Source of the DNA: Chrysopogon serrulatus
Taxonomy: Eukaryota > Streptophyta > Magnoliopsida > Poales > Poaceae
DNA length: 64,000 nt
Direction: 5' to 3'
Assembly: GCA_015844335.1 (NCBI GenBank)
Contig: JADLZL010006556.1
Coordinates: 186,001-250,000 of the forward strand
Part shown: piece by piece, positions 21,169 to 34,629 of the stretch
Layout: every line of letters begins with the position of its first letter
Position numbering within the stretch: position 1 is the first letter of the stretch
Program-made: the position numbers and the translations under genes
The notes under the pieces: generated by a model
The model's input: the letters and a program-made list of their open reading frames with translations, nothing else
The model's database searches: none
What the model was told of the DNA's origin: nothing

Positions 21169-24100
21169 ACGGTTTGCTAATTTTGACTTAGTCTAGCTTA
21201 ATCTTGTATTATACTTTTATCTTTTCTTATTTTATCCCATTCTCTTCATTATTTTTGTGTTCATCCTTATGGATGCTTTTAATTCTATTTCTATCTGTCT
21301 TTATGGCTTGCGCAAAAGCTTTAGGCCACTAAAATCTGTAGAACCTATCATAACACCTGGCTATGAGCAGTGCCCATGTCTAATTAATATGATTCGGGAT
21401 AACTTATCACCCGAACTGTACATGGAAGTCTTGGTAGCTAAAACACAATCATTTCATTCCCAAGATTTAGCTATCGATCATAAACCTTTGAATTTTCATT
21501 TTGATGATTTAGACTCCCAATTAGCTAAGATGCTCTAAATCAATACACATCAGATCTTCTCAGAAGAGCATCTTGGAAAAAATATCGTCAACTTCCTTTC
21601 CCTCATAAAAGGCACTGGGGAGAGTTTAAGGATGGCATGTCGAGTAATGTCATAGAAGGAGAGCTAAGCCACTTAGAAGTAACTTCTATCTTCTCCCCTT
21701 CTATGCCCACAATAAATGTCTCTGAACCCATCTTTGAACCCATCCTTGACCCCAATAAATCTTTTTACTCTCTTTCTATTAAACTTCATAATGACCCTAG
21801 AAATCCATTCCAAGAATAAGATCCATGAAGATTATAGGAATACCCAAGAAGAGCAACGACAATGACAGGACTACGTAGAACATACTAGAAATACATATGC
21901 TATTGTAAAAGAATGGATGGAAGAGGACAAAGCTTTAGAACTAGCATCTAAACTTGGTTCAAATTCAAATGGTGAGCTTAAATCAATTTCTTTAATAAAC
22001 AGAACTCACCCAAGTTTAAAAAAAAACTTTAGACGAGACCAACCTTGGAGACATCGATTCATGGGAAATTCTAGAAAATAAAATATCCAATAAATGTCAT
22101 AGGCATGAAATAATAGAGACAAACTTGCTGCCTATAGACAACCATAAAGAGACACCCTTAGAGTTTGAAAAGGAAGATCACATCGATGAGCATGAGAATT
22201 ATCTCATTAACACTTTATCGAATCCATGCTCATATAAGAAATCTCCACGAGTCTTTTGGTCTCTCTAACATTACCACACACGAGATCCTCAACCCCCTCT
22301 TAGACCTGTTCATAAAATTTTTGAAAGGGTGGTTGTAGGCGCATATGTTTATCATAAATATTATAGATCTCGTTGTAATCTTAATATAGGTACACTAAAG
22401 GCTAATGTTTTAAAGGAAACCCCTTCACCAACTGGATAATCAGAAGGTTTTCTAAAAATAACTTTTTGTCCTAAAATAACCACTCTTAAAAATAACATCA
22501 GTTTGCACCTTTTGCTTTGTAATACCCTTGTGAATTGAGCATAGAGTTATAATTATCAAAATATTTCCTTGCATATTTTTGTCACTAACCATTCTAGGTT
22601 TGGAATAAATGACTGATGGCAGCACCAGGTATGTCAAAACAACCATCATATAACTTTGAATTACATCCACTCAAGCTTACATTTACTTTGCAAAATTCAA
22701 GCTTGGAGGAATGGGCTTACTTGAAGAATCTTAAATCATGTTGCTAATAATGGTTGTCTCTACCTTTGTAATTCATGCTGAAAATGTTGCATAATAATCA
22801 TACTCTTTCATCTCTATCTTAATAAAATCCCTATAAGTGCTTTCATGTCACCTTTATGCGCTATAGTAAGTTTTGGTTTGTAAGTACTCCATGGGTACTT
22901 TCATAGGTTTTTTTAAATTAAGCGTGGTGTTTAGGTTAAATAGTCTTCCTTAACCAAAATTAGACATGAAATTTAGCTTGGTTATTAACTAGAAATTGTT
23001 GTAGTAGACATTAGATATTTTGTAGACTAACCCCATGAGAAAAACTTTCAATTTAACTTGGGTAAGTCATGAGATAAATTCAAATTAGAGATAAAGTAGG
23101 GTACATCATGAATTTCAATAACTTTGTAGAAGAAGACACAACTCGTTCATCATAGATGGAGGAATTGTGAGTATTAATGGTTCATTCACTTTATCTTCTA
23201 ATGCAAGTTACTTTGCCTCAAGCCATGTACGTATAAAACATGATCTATGCTAAAACAATATCAATACTATCTTTTCATTAGCATAGATAGAACAAAATAA
23301 AGTCTTGGACAAGCAACTTTGTGTTCAAAATTTATATACTCCTTCGGGTATGTGTTGTCCACTAATCTATTGCAGGCGTAATAATATTTGGAGTGAAAAA
23401 AGTCAAAAGATCAAAAAAGCAAAAGATGGCAAAAGAATGAGTGCAACAGAAGAGACAAGACATCCATGAACAACTCAAGATGCAAGAGAAAGGACCACCA
23501 GTCATTCACCCTTCATCACTTAGTGCCATCACACTCTAATAATAAAGGTAATATTTTCAAGTAAGAGGTCACTTTGCTCTTCTCTTGATCTTGGTGCATA
23601 CACAAATACAGGCACAAACATGTTAGAGTTACAACTTAAATTGATTAACCTAATTAACTCAACATGCTTTGTTCCTTAAAATTGTTCATAGCACCGTTCT
23701 CTTAATCTCGGCCTTAACCAAATAAGCAAAAACATTATATTCGATCTTGGGAAGATGATAGTCATACTCATTTAAAAATTTGTATATAGATAGACAATCC
23801 TTCCAGTGGTTAAGCAGTTTTATTCTTTTTCTGTCATGTGAACTTAAATGTAACATTAAATGCGTAATCTTTTGATCTTACCACTCATGTCATAAATAAA
23901 TAATTCATGTAACACCAACTTTATCTTGTTCAAAGTGCTTAAGGATGGATAAACAATAAATAAAGAAATAAATTTGGTTACGTTGGTGTTTTTCCACCAG
24001 CCAGAGCCTATGCACTTGATCTCTACCTTGGTTTAGCAAACAGGACAACGCATCGAGCAAAGTTTATTAATTCTACAAGTGAAAGTTCTATGAACATGCA

Positions 24101-26540
24101 CACTGAGCAAGATGCTGCCAACTACTATTAAAGTTCTACTTCAACCTATGGGCCAAACCAAAGAACAAAAACGATATCACCATCACTAGAGGTATGCAAC
24201 CATTAAGACCTCCATCTCTCAAGATGGAGAGATACACAAGAGTGGAAGAAGAAGACCTATCGGTAAACTTTAAAGTTCGTACCCTTGCTATAAGGTAATA
24301 TGGTAGTTATCCAATTAAATAGTATTCCCTGTCTACATTAATAAATTTACCTTAACATAATCATCTTCATAAATATTAAAAAAGAAAATAAAATAAAATA
24401 AAAATATTACTTTATTTACTACATCATAAAATATTAAAAGTCCCACGTGAATAAACTTGTGGTAACCTTGTAGAAATATTTACTGTGGTGGCATAAAAAA
24501 TTAATAATAGCTCCTGTATTTAATTTCTTGCATTATAAAAATTCTAAACCCCATAAGAATAAATATTCTACGTGGTGGTATAAATAAATACAACTATATA
24601 TCATGCACACATATTTAATTTCTACATAACTAGAAAATCCTAAAAAGAGAATCTTGCTAGAACTTGTCAATTTAAAATCAACTCATAAGAATAATCAATT
24701 ACTTATTGGCTGATCGCTAACCTTTTATTAAATTCGAGCCTTGAGTTTTGGTTTTCTTGTTGGAGTATAATTATGTAGGAACACCATTATGACAAAGAGA
24801 GAGTGTATCAGTGGCACCCACCAGGAGCGCTGCTGGTTAGCTCACTCTAAAGATCATCAACACCAAGTATTGCAACATCAAGCTTGGGGGAGGAGCATCC
24901 CCTAGTTATCAGGTAACTATACCTAGGTGATTATCGAGTCTATTTTATATAGTCATAAAATATCAAAAATATATGGGCACATGAAGGTCCATGTCTTTAG
25001 AGTCTTGTGAGTCCAATAAAAAGATGAATAATAAATTAAAATCAAAAATAAAATACTTATCTATGTATTAAGGTGTGATCATAGAGTGTGTCTAGTTAGT
25101 AAGAGTCAAATAAAAACTAGAGAACATTAAAATTTTATCTTGGAGATGATGAATAGTGGGTTTACAGTAATTCCTTTCAAGTGCCTAGTTTTCAACCATG
25201 AATTCTCCACGAGTTTTGGACATAACTATTTTGATATAAGAATTTACTCGAACCTGAAATTTGTGGAGGCATATGCTTGAGCTAAGTCTAGGTAATTGAT
25301 TGATATGATACATGAAGGTCTAAGCTGCTATTTATCTTATTCCTAGCATTACTAAGTTCTGGAGATTTATTTTGAAAACCTTAAATCTTATATGATGAGC
25401 TCTTGTATGATAAAGTTTGAATTTCTACCAAAGCCATATAATACATTTAGAGTTAGGAAAACCATTGCGCATTCATGCTACTTATTTTGCATTGAGTTTA
25501 GTCAACCTTTGTTGTATACCTTACGAGAGCCTTGTCATGCTTTTGAAATCAAGATCACTTACACACTCCACCTATATATGCATTACTCCTACTCGGGATG
25601 TAAGCGCAGTCATTTTCACTTTCATCCAGATCCACCTTAAAAATGTTTTTCTCCTACACCGGGAGTAAAACACCAAAAAATATACCCTATAGGACAGACC
25701 ATTTAATTGCTCTAACTTCTTATCATTATCTCTCCGATTATTTATATTCAAAGGATGCATGTGGCTATACAAAAGTATTGAAAAAAAAAGAAGAGAAGAA
25801 AAAGGGGAGTAAAAGATGGACAAGTGTCTCAGCAATTAAAACAAGCGGTACATAGATGGCCGCCTCCCAGATCAAAAAAAAAGAGAGAGAGAGAATAAAG
25901 ATAGCCCATGTTTTTCCGCGAAAAGTTCTAAGGAGGGAGTTATTTTTAAAGAGCAAAAGTAGAATTAGGATTAGCCACTAAATACCATAAATACAACTAT
26001 CCACCATATTCCATACACATGCACATCTTGATTTAATTTTATGTCTTGATTCTCTGTGGATCCATTATTTGACTTTACAACATATGAATTGCAAGTATGC
26101 TCATCCTTGTTATTGCCACTCCTATGAACTCCACTATAATCTTTAGTTATAGAAAGGCATATCATCATTAATGCCTCAGTGAGATCCATAAATACCATAT
26201 ATTATAAGAGACTTGAGGGTATCATACAACTAAGCTCTGAGTTTTATTTCAAAAACTTACAAAACTCCAGAATATTGGTACTGTGAAGAATTTGAGACAT
26301 AGTGCTTGACTTGATTGCTCTATCTTTCGATTGTTCAAGACTTATGCAAAAGCTGTAAAGCTCCATAGTTAAAGATAAAATGGGTAACTTTGAAAGTTAG
26401 AGCGGTTTTTGTCTAAAAAGGAGGAAAATTTATGTTTAAAAGCAAGTGTGCTTAAAAGAAATAAAAGTATTGCAGCATCTCCTGATCCAAATATTTTAAT
26501 AATTAGACCTAGATTGTTTGCCAAGGGACTGGCAAAAGGT

Positions 26541-26554
26541 AAGCTTGGGGGAGT
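26541..26554 (+). other. Polypurine tract before LTR 2
   Basis: AAGCTTGGGGGAGT immediately precedes the TG start of LTR 2. It would prime plus-strand DNA synthesis. The same tract precedes LTR 3 at 33286-33299. Confidence 0.75.
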
Positions 26555-27876
26555 TGTTGACGGTGGATAACGTCAATATTTATTAGAACTTTAGACATAA
26601 AAGGATACATGAATACATACTAGTCTAGGGTTTTAACTGACAATTTCCATGAGTTTTGCATATTCTATATATTTCAGGGATTATTTTAGAAAAGCATAAA
26701 AGAGGGACTAGAGTGCATAATTATCACAAAACTGATCCGCATCGAAAATCATCGTCATTTGACGCAGGAAGGGTCTAGAAGACACCGAGCGGGACCCGGG
26801 ACCCCAGTGGGAGCCAGTGGGGCCGGCCGGCCCCACCATGGCGCCGGTTGGCGCCCTAGGTCAACATCTAGCCGCCGCCTTCTGGAGTCTTCCTCCCACA
26901 CTTCCTTGAAACCCAATCAAAGCATCAATACGTCGATCTAAGATCGGTTTGATCCGACGGTGCACATAAGATGAAGATGCGGATCGATGACGTGGCGGTT
27001 CCTTGCCCCTACTCCTCCTCGGCCTATATAATGACGCCCCAAGGCCCCTCCTAGAGGCATTCTACACCCCGGTGCTTCATATTCTCTACATAATTAGGGT
27101 TAGGGTCCCTCTAGTTGATCTAGTTCTAGTTCATCTAGTTCTAGTTCATCTAGATGTAGTAACTAGGAGAGACTAGTTCATCTAGATCTAGTCTTGTTTA
27201 GAGATTAGAGAGATTGAGTAGAGGAGTAGAGATTCTGGAGGAGTTCCGGCCTGTCGGTGCTTCTTCGTGGCTGTATTCTTCTGGATTCAACTCCCTCGCC
27301 CGGAGCTGCGTTCTAAGGTACTTTTGTATTCGCCATTTCGATTCAAGTAAGCAGTTGTTCTTATTTGTTCTTAAGTTCACAGCTCATATTGAGTGCTTTG
27401 ATCTTGGTCATTACTTGGTTGAAGTAGTATTTCGTAGTGTAGGCGTGGTGCCTAGGCTAGGTTTACTTGTGGATGTCCCCTGATTAGCCGGATAGTGGTA
27501 GTTCGCGTAGGTGACTTTATAGGCTGCGTTGATTTCTCCGTAGTCCACTTCCGTTGATAGGGTGATAGGCTTATAGGTGCTTGGTAGGAGATTACTCTGT
27601 TTCTTCTCCTATTCGGGTTACTTGCCCAGTTAGAACGGTATTATACAAAGCTTACCGATTGTTAGAACTAGAGTTCAATAGCTATTTCCTCTTTCTTGAT
27701 ATTATCTAGCCTAATTGTAGGGTTAAGTCTATATACTTTGTCATTATCACAACTGTTCCCTGTGGATACGATATTTAAAACCTCTGGGTAAAATGTGACA
27801 CTGGTATGATATCTGTGCACTTGCGGATAATCCTACTTAAACTTATTTAATGGAGTGCAGTTAATTTATACCAACA
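26555..27876 (+). repeat. LTR 2 (shared central LTR)
   Basis: Begins TGTTGACGGTGGATAACG, ends TATACCAACA. It is both the 3' LTR of copy 1 (polypurine tract on its left) and the 5' LTR of copy 2 (primer site on its right), with no target duplication. It carries differences not shared by the outer LTRs, for example in the GC-rich block at 26780-26820 and around 27540. TATA box near 27025. Confidence 0.9.
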
Positions 27877-27884
27877 AGCATTTT

Positions 27885-27902
27885 TGGTGCCGTTGCTGGG
27901 GA
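27885..27902 (+). other. Primer-binding site, tRNA-Asp type (copy 2)
   Basis: TGGTGCCGTTGCTGGGGA, two mismatches to the tRNA-Asp complement, at different positions from those in copy 1. Both sites lie eight bases inside their LTR. Confidence 0.8.
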
Positions 27903-30900
27903 ACGGTTTGCTGATTTTGACTTAGTCTAGCTTAATCTTGTATTATACTTTTATCTTTTCTTATGTTATCCCATTCTCTTCATTATTTTTGTGTTCATCC
28001 TTATGGTTGCTTTTAATTCTATTTCTATCTGTCTTTATGGCGTGCGCAAAAGTTTTGGGCCACCAAAATCTGTAGAACCTAACATAGCACCTGGCTATGA
28101 GCACTGCCTATGTCTAATTAATATGATTCGGGATAACTTATCACCCAAACTGTACACGCAAGTGTTGGTAGCTAAAACACCATCATTTCATTCCCAAGAT
28201 TTAGCTATCGATCCTAAACCTTTGAATTTTCATTTTGATGATTTAGACTCCCAATTAGCTAAGATGCTCTAAATCAATACACATCAGATCTTCTCAGAAG
28301 AGCATCTTGAAAAAAAATATCGTCAACTTCCTTTCCCTCATAAAAGGCACTGGGGAGAGTTCAAGGATGGCATGTCGAGTAATGTCATAGAAGGAGAGCC
28401 AGGCCACTTAGAAGTAAATTCTATCTTCTCCCCTTCTATGCCCACAATAAATGTCTCTGAACCCATCTTTAAACCCATCCTTGACCCCAATGAATCTTTT
28501 TATGCTCTTTCTATTAAACTTCATAATGACCCTAGAAATCCATTCCAAGAATAAGAGCCATGAAGATTATAGGAATACCCAAGAAGAGCAACGACAATGG
28601 AAGGACTACGTAGAACATACTAGAAATACATATGCTATTGTAAAAGAACGGATGGAAGAGGATAAAACTTTAGCACTAGCATCTAAACTTGGTTGAAATT
28701 CAAATGGTGAGCTTAAATCAATTTCTTTAATAAACAGAGCTCATCCAAATTTAGACAAAGCTTTAGACGAGACCAACCTTGGAGACATCGATTCATGGGA
28801 AATCCTAGAAAATAAAACATCCAATAAATATCATAGGCATGAAATAATAGAGACAAACTTGCTGCCTATAGACAACCATAAAGAGACACCCTTGGAGTTT
28901 GAAAAGGAAGATCACATCGATGAGCATGGGAATTATCTCATTAACACTTTATCGAATCCATGCTCATATAAAAAATCTCCTGAGTCTTTTGATCTCTCTA
29001 ACATTACCACACACGAGATCCTCAACCCCCTCTTTAGACCTGTTCATAAAATTTTTGAAAGGGTGGTTGTAGATGCATATGTTTATCATAAATATTATAG
29101 ATCTCGTTGTAATCTTAATATAGGTACACCAAGGCTAATGTTTTAAAGGAAACCCCTTCACCAACTAGATAATCGAGAAGGTTTTCTATGAACAACTTTG
29201 TGTCCTAAAATAACCACTCTTAAAAATAACATCAGTTTGCACCTTTTTGCTGTAATACCCTTGTGAATTGAGCATAGAGTTATAATTATCAAAATATTCC
29301 CTTGCATATTTTTGTCACTAACCATTCTAGGTTTGCAATAAATGATTGATGGCAGCACAAGGTATGTCAAAACAACCATCATACAACTTTGAATTACATC
29401 CACTCAAGCTCACATTTACTTTGCAAAATTCAAGCTTGGAGGAATGGGCTTACTTGAAGAATCTTAAATCATGTTGCTAATAATGGTAGTCTCTACCTTT
29501 GTAATTCATGCTGAAAATGTTGCATAATAATCATACTCTTTCATCTCTATCTTAATAAAATCTCTATAAGTGCTTTCATGTCACCTTTGTCTGCTATAGT
29601 AAGTTTTGGTTTGTAAGTACTCCATGGGTACTTTCATAGGTTTTTTAAATTAAGCGTGGTGTTTAGGTTAAATAGTCTTCCTTAACCAAAATTAGACATG
29701 AAATTTAGCTTGGTTATTAACTAGAAATTGTTGTAGTAGACATTAGATATTTTGTAGACTAACCCCCGCAGAAAAACTTTCAATTTAACTTGGGTAAGTC
29801 ATGAGATAAATTCAAATTAGAGATAAAGTAGGGTACATCATGAATTTCAATAACTTTGTAGAAGAAGACACAACTCGTTCATCATAGATGGAGGAATTGT
29901 GAGTATTAATGGTTCATTCACTTTATCTTCTAATGCAAGTTACTTTGCCTCAAGCCATGTCTGTATAAAACATGATCTATGCTAAAACAATATCAATACT
30001 ATCTTTTCATTAGCATAGATAAAACAAAATAAAGTACTGAACAAGCAACCTGTGTTCAAAATTTATATACTCCTTCGGGTATGTGTTGTCCACTAATCTA
30101 TTGCAGGCGTAATAATGACTGGAGTGAAAAAAGTCAAAAGATCAAAGAAGCAAAAAATGGCAAAAGAATGAGTGCAACAGAGGAGACAAGACATCTATGA
30201 ACAATTCAAGATACAAGAGAAAGGACCACCAGTCATTTACCCTTTATCACTTAGTGCCATCACGCTCTAATAATGAAGGTAATATTTTAAAGTAAGGGGT
30301 CTTTGCTCTTCTCTTGATCTTGGTGCATACACAAATACAGGCACAAACATGTTAGAGTTACAACTTAAATTGATTAACCTAATTAACTCAACATGCTTTG
30401 TTCCTTAAAATTGTTCATAGCACCGTTCTCTTAATCTCAGCCTTAACCAAATAAGCAAAAACATTATATTCGATCTTGGGAAGATGATAGTCATACTCAT
30501 TTAAAAATTTATATATAGATAGACAATCCTTCCAGTGGTTAAGCAGTTTTATTTTTTTCTGTCATGTGAACTTAAATGTAACATTAAATGCTTAATCTTT
30601 TAATCTTACCACTCATGTCATAAATAAATAATTCATGTAACATCAACTTTATCTTGTTCAAAGTGCCTAAGGATGGATAAACAATAAATAAAGAAATAAA
30701 TTTGGTTCTATTGGTGTTTTTCCACCAGCAGAGCCTATGCACTTGATCTCTACCTTGGTTTAGCAAACAGGGACAACGCATCGAGCAAAGTTTATTAATT
30801 TTACAAGTGAAAGTTACGTGAACATGCACATTGAGCAAGATCTTTGCCGGCTACTATTAAAGTTCTACTTCAACCTATGGGCCAAACCAAAGAACAAAAG

Positions 30901-33285
30901 CGATATCACCATCACTAGAGGTATGCAACCGTCAAGACCTTCATCTCTCAAGATGGAGAGATACACAAGAGTGGAAGAAGAAGACCTATTGGTAAACTTT
31001 AAAGTTCGTACCCTTGCCATAAGGTAATATGGTAGTTATCCAATTAAATAGTATTCCTGTCTACATTAATAAATTTACCTTAACATATTCATCTTCATAA
31101 ATATTAAAAAAGAAAATAAAATAAAATAAAAATCTTTATTGCTTCATTTTTTGCATCATAAAATATTAAAAGCCCCACGTGAATAAACTTGTGGTAACCT
31201 TGTAGGAATATTTCTTGTGGTGGCATAAAAAATTAATAATAGCTCCCTGTATTTAATTTCTTGCATTATAAAAATTCTAAACCCCATAAGAGTAAATATT
31301 CTCTGTGGTTGTATAAATAAATACAACTATATATCATGCACACATATTTAATTTCTACATAACTAGAAAATCCTAAAAAAAGAGAATCTTGCTAGAACTT
31401 GTCAATTTAAAATGAACTCATAAGAATAATCAATTACTTATTGGCTGATCGCTAACCTTTTATTAAATTCGAGCCTCGAGTTTTAGTTTTCTTGTTGGAG
31501 TATAATTATGCAGGAACAGCATTATGACAAAGAGAGAGTGTATCAGTGGCACCCACCAGGAGCGTTCTTTGGTTAGCTCACTCTAAAGATCATCAACACC
31601 AAGTATTGCAACATCTAGCTTGGGGAGGAGCATCCCCTAGTTATCAGGTAACTATACCTAGGTGATTATCGAGTTTATTTTATATAGTCATAAAATACCA
31701 AAAAATATATGGGCACATGAAGGTCCATATCTTTAGAGTCTTGTGAGTCCAATAAAAAGATGAATAATAAATTAAAATCAAAAATAAAATACTTATCTAT
31801 GTATTAAGGTGTGATCATAGAGTGTGTCTAGTTAGTAAGAGTCAAATAAAAACTGGAGAACATTAAAATTTTATCTTGGAGATGATGAATAGTGGCTCTA
31901 CAGTAATTTCTTTCAAGTGCCTAGTTTTCAACCATGAATTCTCCTGAGTTTTGGACATAACTACTTTGATATAAGAATTTACTCTGAACCTGAAATTTGT
32001 AGAGGCATATGATTGAGCTAAGTCTAGATAATTGATTGATATGATACATGAAGGTCTAAGCTGCTATTTATCTTATTCCTAGCATTACTAAGTTCTAGAT
32101 ATTTATTTTAAAAACCTTAAATCTTATATGATGAGCTCTTGTACGATAAAGTTTGAATTCCTACCAAAGCCATATAATACATTTAGAGTTAGAAAAACTA
32201 TTGCGCATTCATGCTACTTATTTTGCATTGAGTTTAGTCAACCTTTATTATATACCTTACGAGAGCCTTGTCATGCTTTTAAAATCAAGATCACTTACAC
32301 ACTCCACCCATATATGCATTACTCCTACTCTGGGATGTAAGCGCAGTCATTTTCACTTTCATCCAGATCCACCTTAAAAATATTTTTCTCCTACACCGGG
32401 AGTAAAACACCCAAAAATATACCCTATAGGACAGCCCCCATTTAATTGCTCTAACTTCTTATCATTATCTCTCTGATTATTTATATTCAAAGGATGTATG
32501 TGGCTATAGAAAAGTATTGAAAAAAAAAAAAAGGAGAAGAAAAAGGGGAGTAAAAGATGGACAAGTGTCTCAGCAATTAAAACAATGGGTACATAGATGC
32601 CCGCCTCCCAGATTCAAAAAAAAGAAAAAGAGAGAGAGAATAAAGATAGCCCATGTTTTCCCGCGAGAAGTTCTAAGGAGGGAGTTATTTTCAAAGAGCA
32701 AAAGTAGAATTAGGATTAGCCACTAAATACCATAAATACACCTATCCACCATATTCCATACACATGCACATCTTGATTTAATTGTATGCCTCGATTCTCT
32801 GTAGATCCATTGTTTGACTTTACAACATACGAATTGCAAGTATGCTCATCCTTGTTATTGCCACTCCTATGAACTCCACTATAATCCTTAGTTATAGGAA
32901 GGCATAACATCATTAATGCCTCAGTGAGATCCATAAATACCATATATAATAAGAGACTTGAGGGTATCATACAATTAAGCTCTGAGTTTTATTTTAAAAA
33001 CTTACAAAACTCTGGAATATTGGTACTGTGAAGAATTTGAGACATAGTGCTTGACTTGATTGCTCTATCTTTCGATTGTTCAAGACTTATGCAAAAGCTG
33101 TAAAGCTACATAGTTAAAGATAAAATGGGTAAGTTTGAAAGTTAGAGCGGTTTTGTCTAAACCAGGAGGAAAATTTATGTTTAAAAGAAAGTGTGTTTAA
33201 AAGAAATAAAAGTATTGCAGCAACTCCTGATCCATATATTTTAATAATTAGGCCTAGGTTGTTTGCCAAGGGACTGGCAAAAGGT

Positions 33286-33299
33286 AAGCTTGGGGGAGT
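33286..33299 (+). other. Polypurine tract before LTR 3
   Basis: AAGCTTGGGGGAGT directly before LTR 3, identical to the tract before LTR 2. Confidence 0.75.
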
Positions 33300-34624
33300 T
33301 GTTGACGGTGGATAACGTCAATATTTATTAGAACTTTAGACATAAAAGGATACATAAATACACACTAGTCTAGGGTTTTAACTGACAATTTCCACGAGTT
33401 TTACATATTCTATATTTTTTAGGGATTATTTTAGAAAAGCATAAAAGAGGGATTAGAGTGCATAATTATCACAAAACTGATCCGCATCGGAAATCATCGC
33501 CATTTGACTCAGGAAGGGTCTAGAAGACACCCGAAGTAGCGGGACCCACAGGGGAGTCCAGATGGGGCCGGCCGGCCCCACCATGGCGCCGGTCGGCGCC
33601 CTAGGTCAACATCTGGCCGCCGCCTTCTGGAGTCTTCCTCCCACGCTTCCTTGGAACCCAATCAAAGCATTCCTACATCGATCTAAGGTCGGTTTGATCC
33701 GACGGTGCACATAAGATGAAGACGCGGATCGATGACGTGGCGGTTCCTTGCCCCCTACTCCACCTCGGCCTATATAATGACGCCCCAAGGCCCCTCCTAG
33801 AGGCATTCTACACCCTGGTGCTTCATATTCTCTACATAATTAGGGTTAGGGTCCCTCTAGTTGATCTGGTTCTAGTTCATCTAGTTCTAGTTCATCTAGA
33901 TGTAGCAATTAGGAGAGACTAGTTCATCTAGATCTAGTCTTGTTTAGAGATTAGAGAGATTGAGTAGAGGAGTAGAGATTCTAGAGGAGTTTCGGCCTGT
34001 CGGTGCTTCTTCATGGCTATATTCTTCTGGATTCAACTCCCTCGCCCGGAGCTGCGTTCTGAGGTACTTTTGTATTCGCCATTCCGATTCAAGTAAGCAG
34101 TTGTTCTTATTTGTTCTTAAGTTCACAGCTCATATTGAGTGCTTTGATCTTGGTCATTACTTGGTTGAAGTAGTATTTCGTAGTGTAGGCGTGGTGCCTA
34201 GGCTAGGTTTACTTGTGGATGTCCCCTGATTAGCCGGATAGTGGTAGTTCGCGTAGGTGACTTTATAACTGCGTTGATTCCTTTGTAGTCCACTTCCCGT
34301 TGATAGGACTGATAGGCTTATAGGTGCTTGGTAGGAGATTACTCTGTTTCTTCTCCTATTCGGGTTACTTGCCCAGTTAGAACGGTATTATACAAAGCTT
34401 ACCGGTTGTCAGAACTAGAGTTCAATAGCTATTTCCTCTTTCTTGATATTATCTAGCCTAATTGTAGGGTTAAGTCTATATACTTTGTCATTATCACAAC
34501 TGTTCCCTGTGGATACGATACTTAAAACCTTCGGGTAAAATGTGACACTGGTATGATATCTGTGCGCTTGCGGATAATCCTACTTAAAACTTATTTAATG
34601 GAGTGCAGTTAATTTATACCAACA
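33300..34624 (+). repeat. LTR 3 (outer right)
   Basis: Begins TGTTGACGGTGG, ends TATACCAACA, followed by the target duplication GTACT at 34625-34629. TATA box at 33771-33777. It shares with LTR 1 a block near 33527-33575 that is spelled differently in LTR 2. Confidence 0.9.
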
Positions 34625-34629
34625 GTACT

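Larger units (their letters stand above)
21143..26554 (+). other. Internal region 1 of the retrotransposon array, no pol domains
   Basis: This AT-rich 5.4 kb has short, decayed frames instead of gag-pol. An ORF at 21257-21538 (93 codons, internal DAFNSISICLYGLRKSF) starts about 90 bp after the primer site, where gag would begin. A second piece at 21637-21819 (MSSNVIEGELSHLEV...) follows, then a frame near 22125-22260 with DNHKETPLEFEKEDH. None has a retroviral motif I can name. A polypurine-like AAGCTTGGGGGAGGAG at about 24890 repeats the true tract at the 3' end, hinting at an internal duplication or an ancestral junction. Confidence 0.75.
27877..33299 (+). other. Internal region 2 of the retrotransposon array
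   Basis: Near copy of internal region 1, offset by about 6,735 bp. The gag-position ORF is at 27991-28272 (93 codons), followed by 28372-28554, 28451-28696 and 28859-29146 (95 codons, open here but broken in copy 1). Substitutions and single-base indels are scattered, so stops differ between copies. As in copy 1, no pol motif is visible. Confidence 0.75.
19818..34624 (+). mobile_element. Tandem LTR retrotransposon array, LTR-INT-LTR-INT-LTR, LARD-like
   Basis: Three LTRs of 1.32 kb (19818-21142, 26555-27876, 33300-34624) alternate with two internal regions of 5.4 kb. Only the outermost ends carry a target duplication, GTACT. Spacing between successive LTR starts is 6,737 and 6,745 bp, and every internal landmark recurs at that offset. 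Each internal region starts with a primer-binding site matching the 3' end of tRNA-Asp and ends with a polypurine tract. No protease, reverse transcriptase, RNase H or integrase can be read in any frame, so it is a non-autonomous large retrotransposon derivative; the tRNA-Asp primer site suggests the Athila/Tat side of Ty3/gypsy. The shared central LTR points to unequal LTR recombination or template switching, not two independent insertions. Confidence 0.9.
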
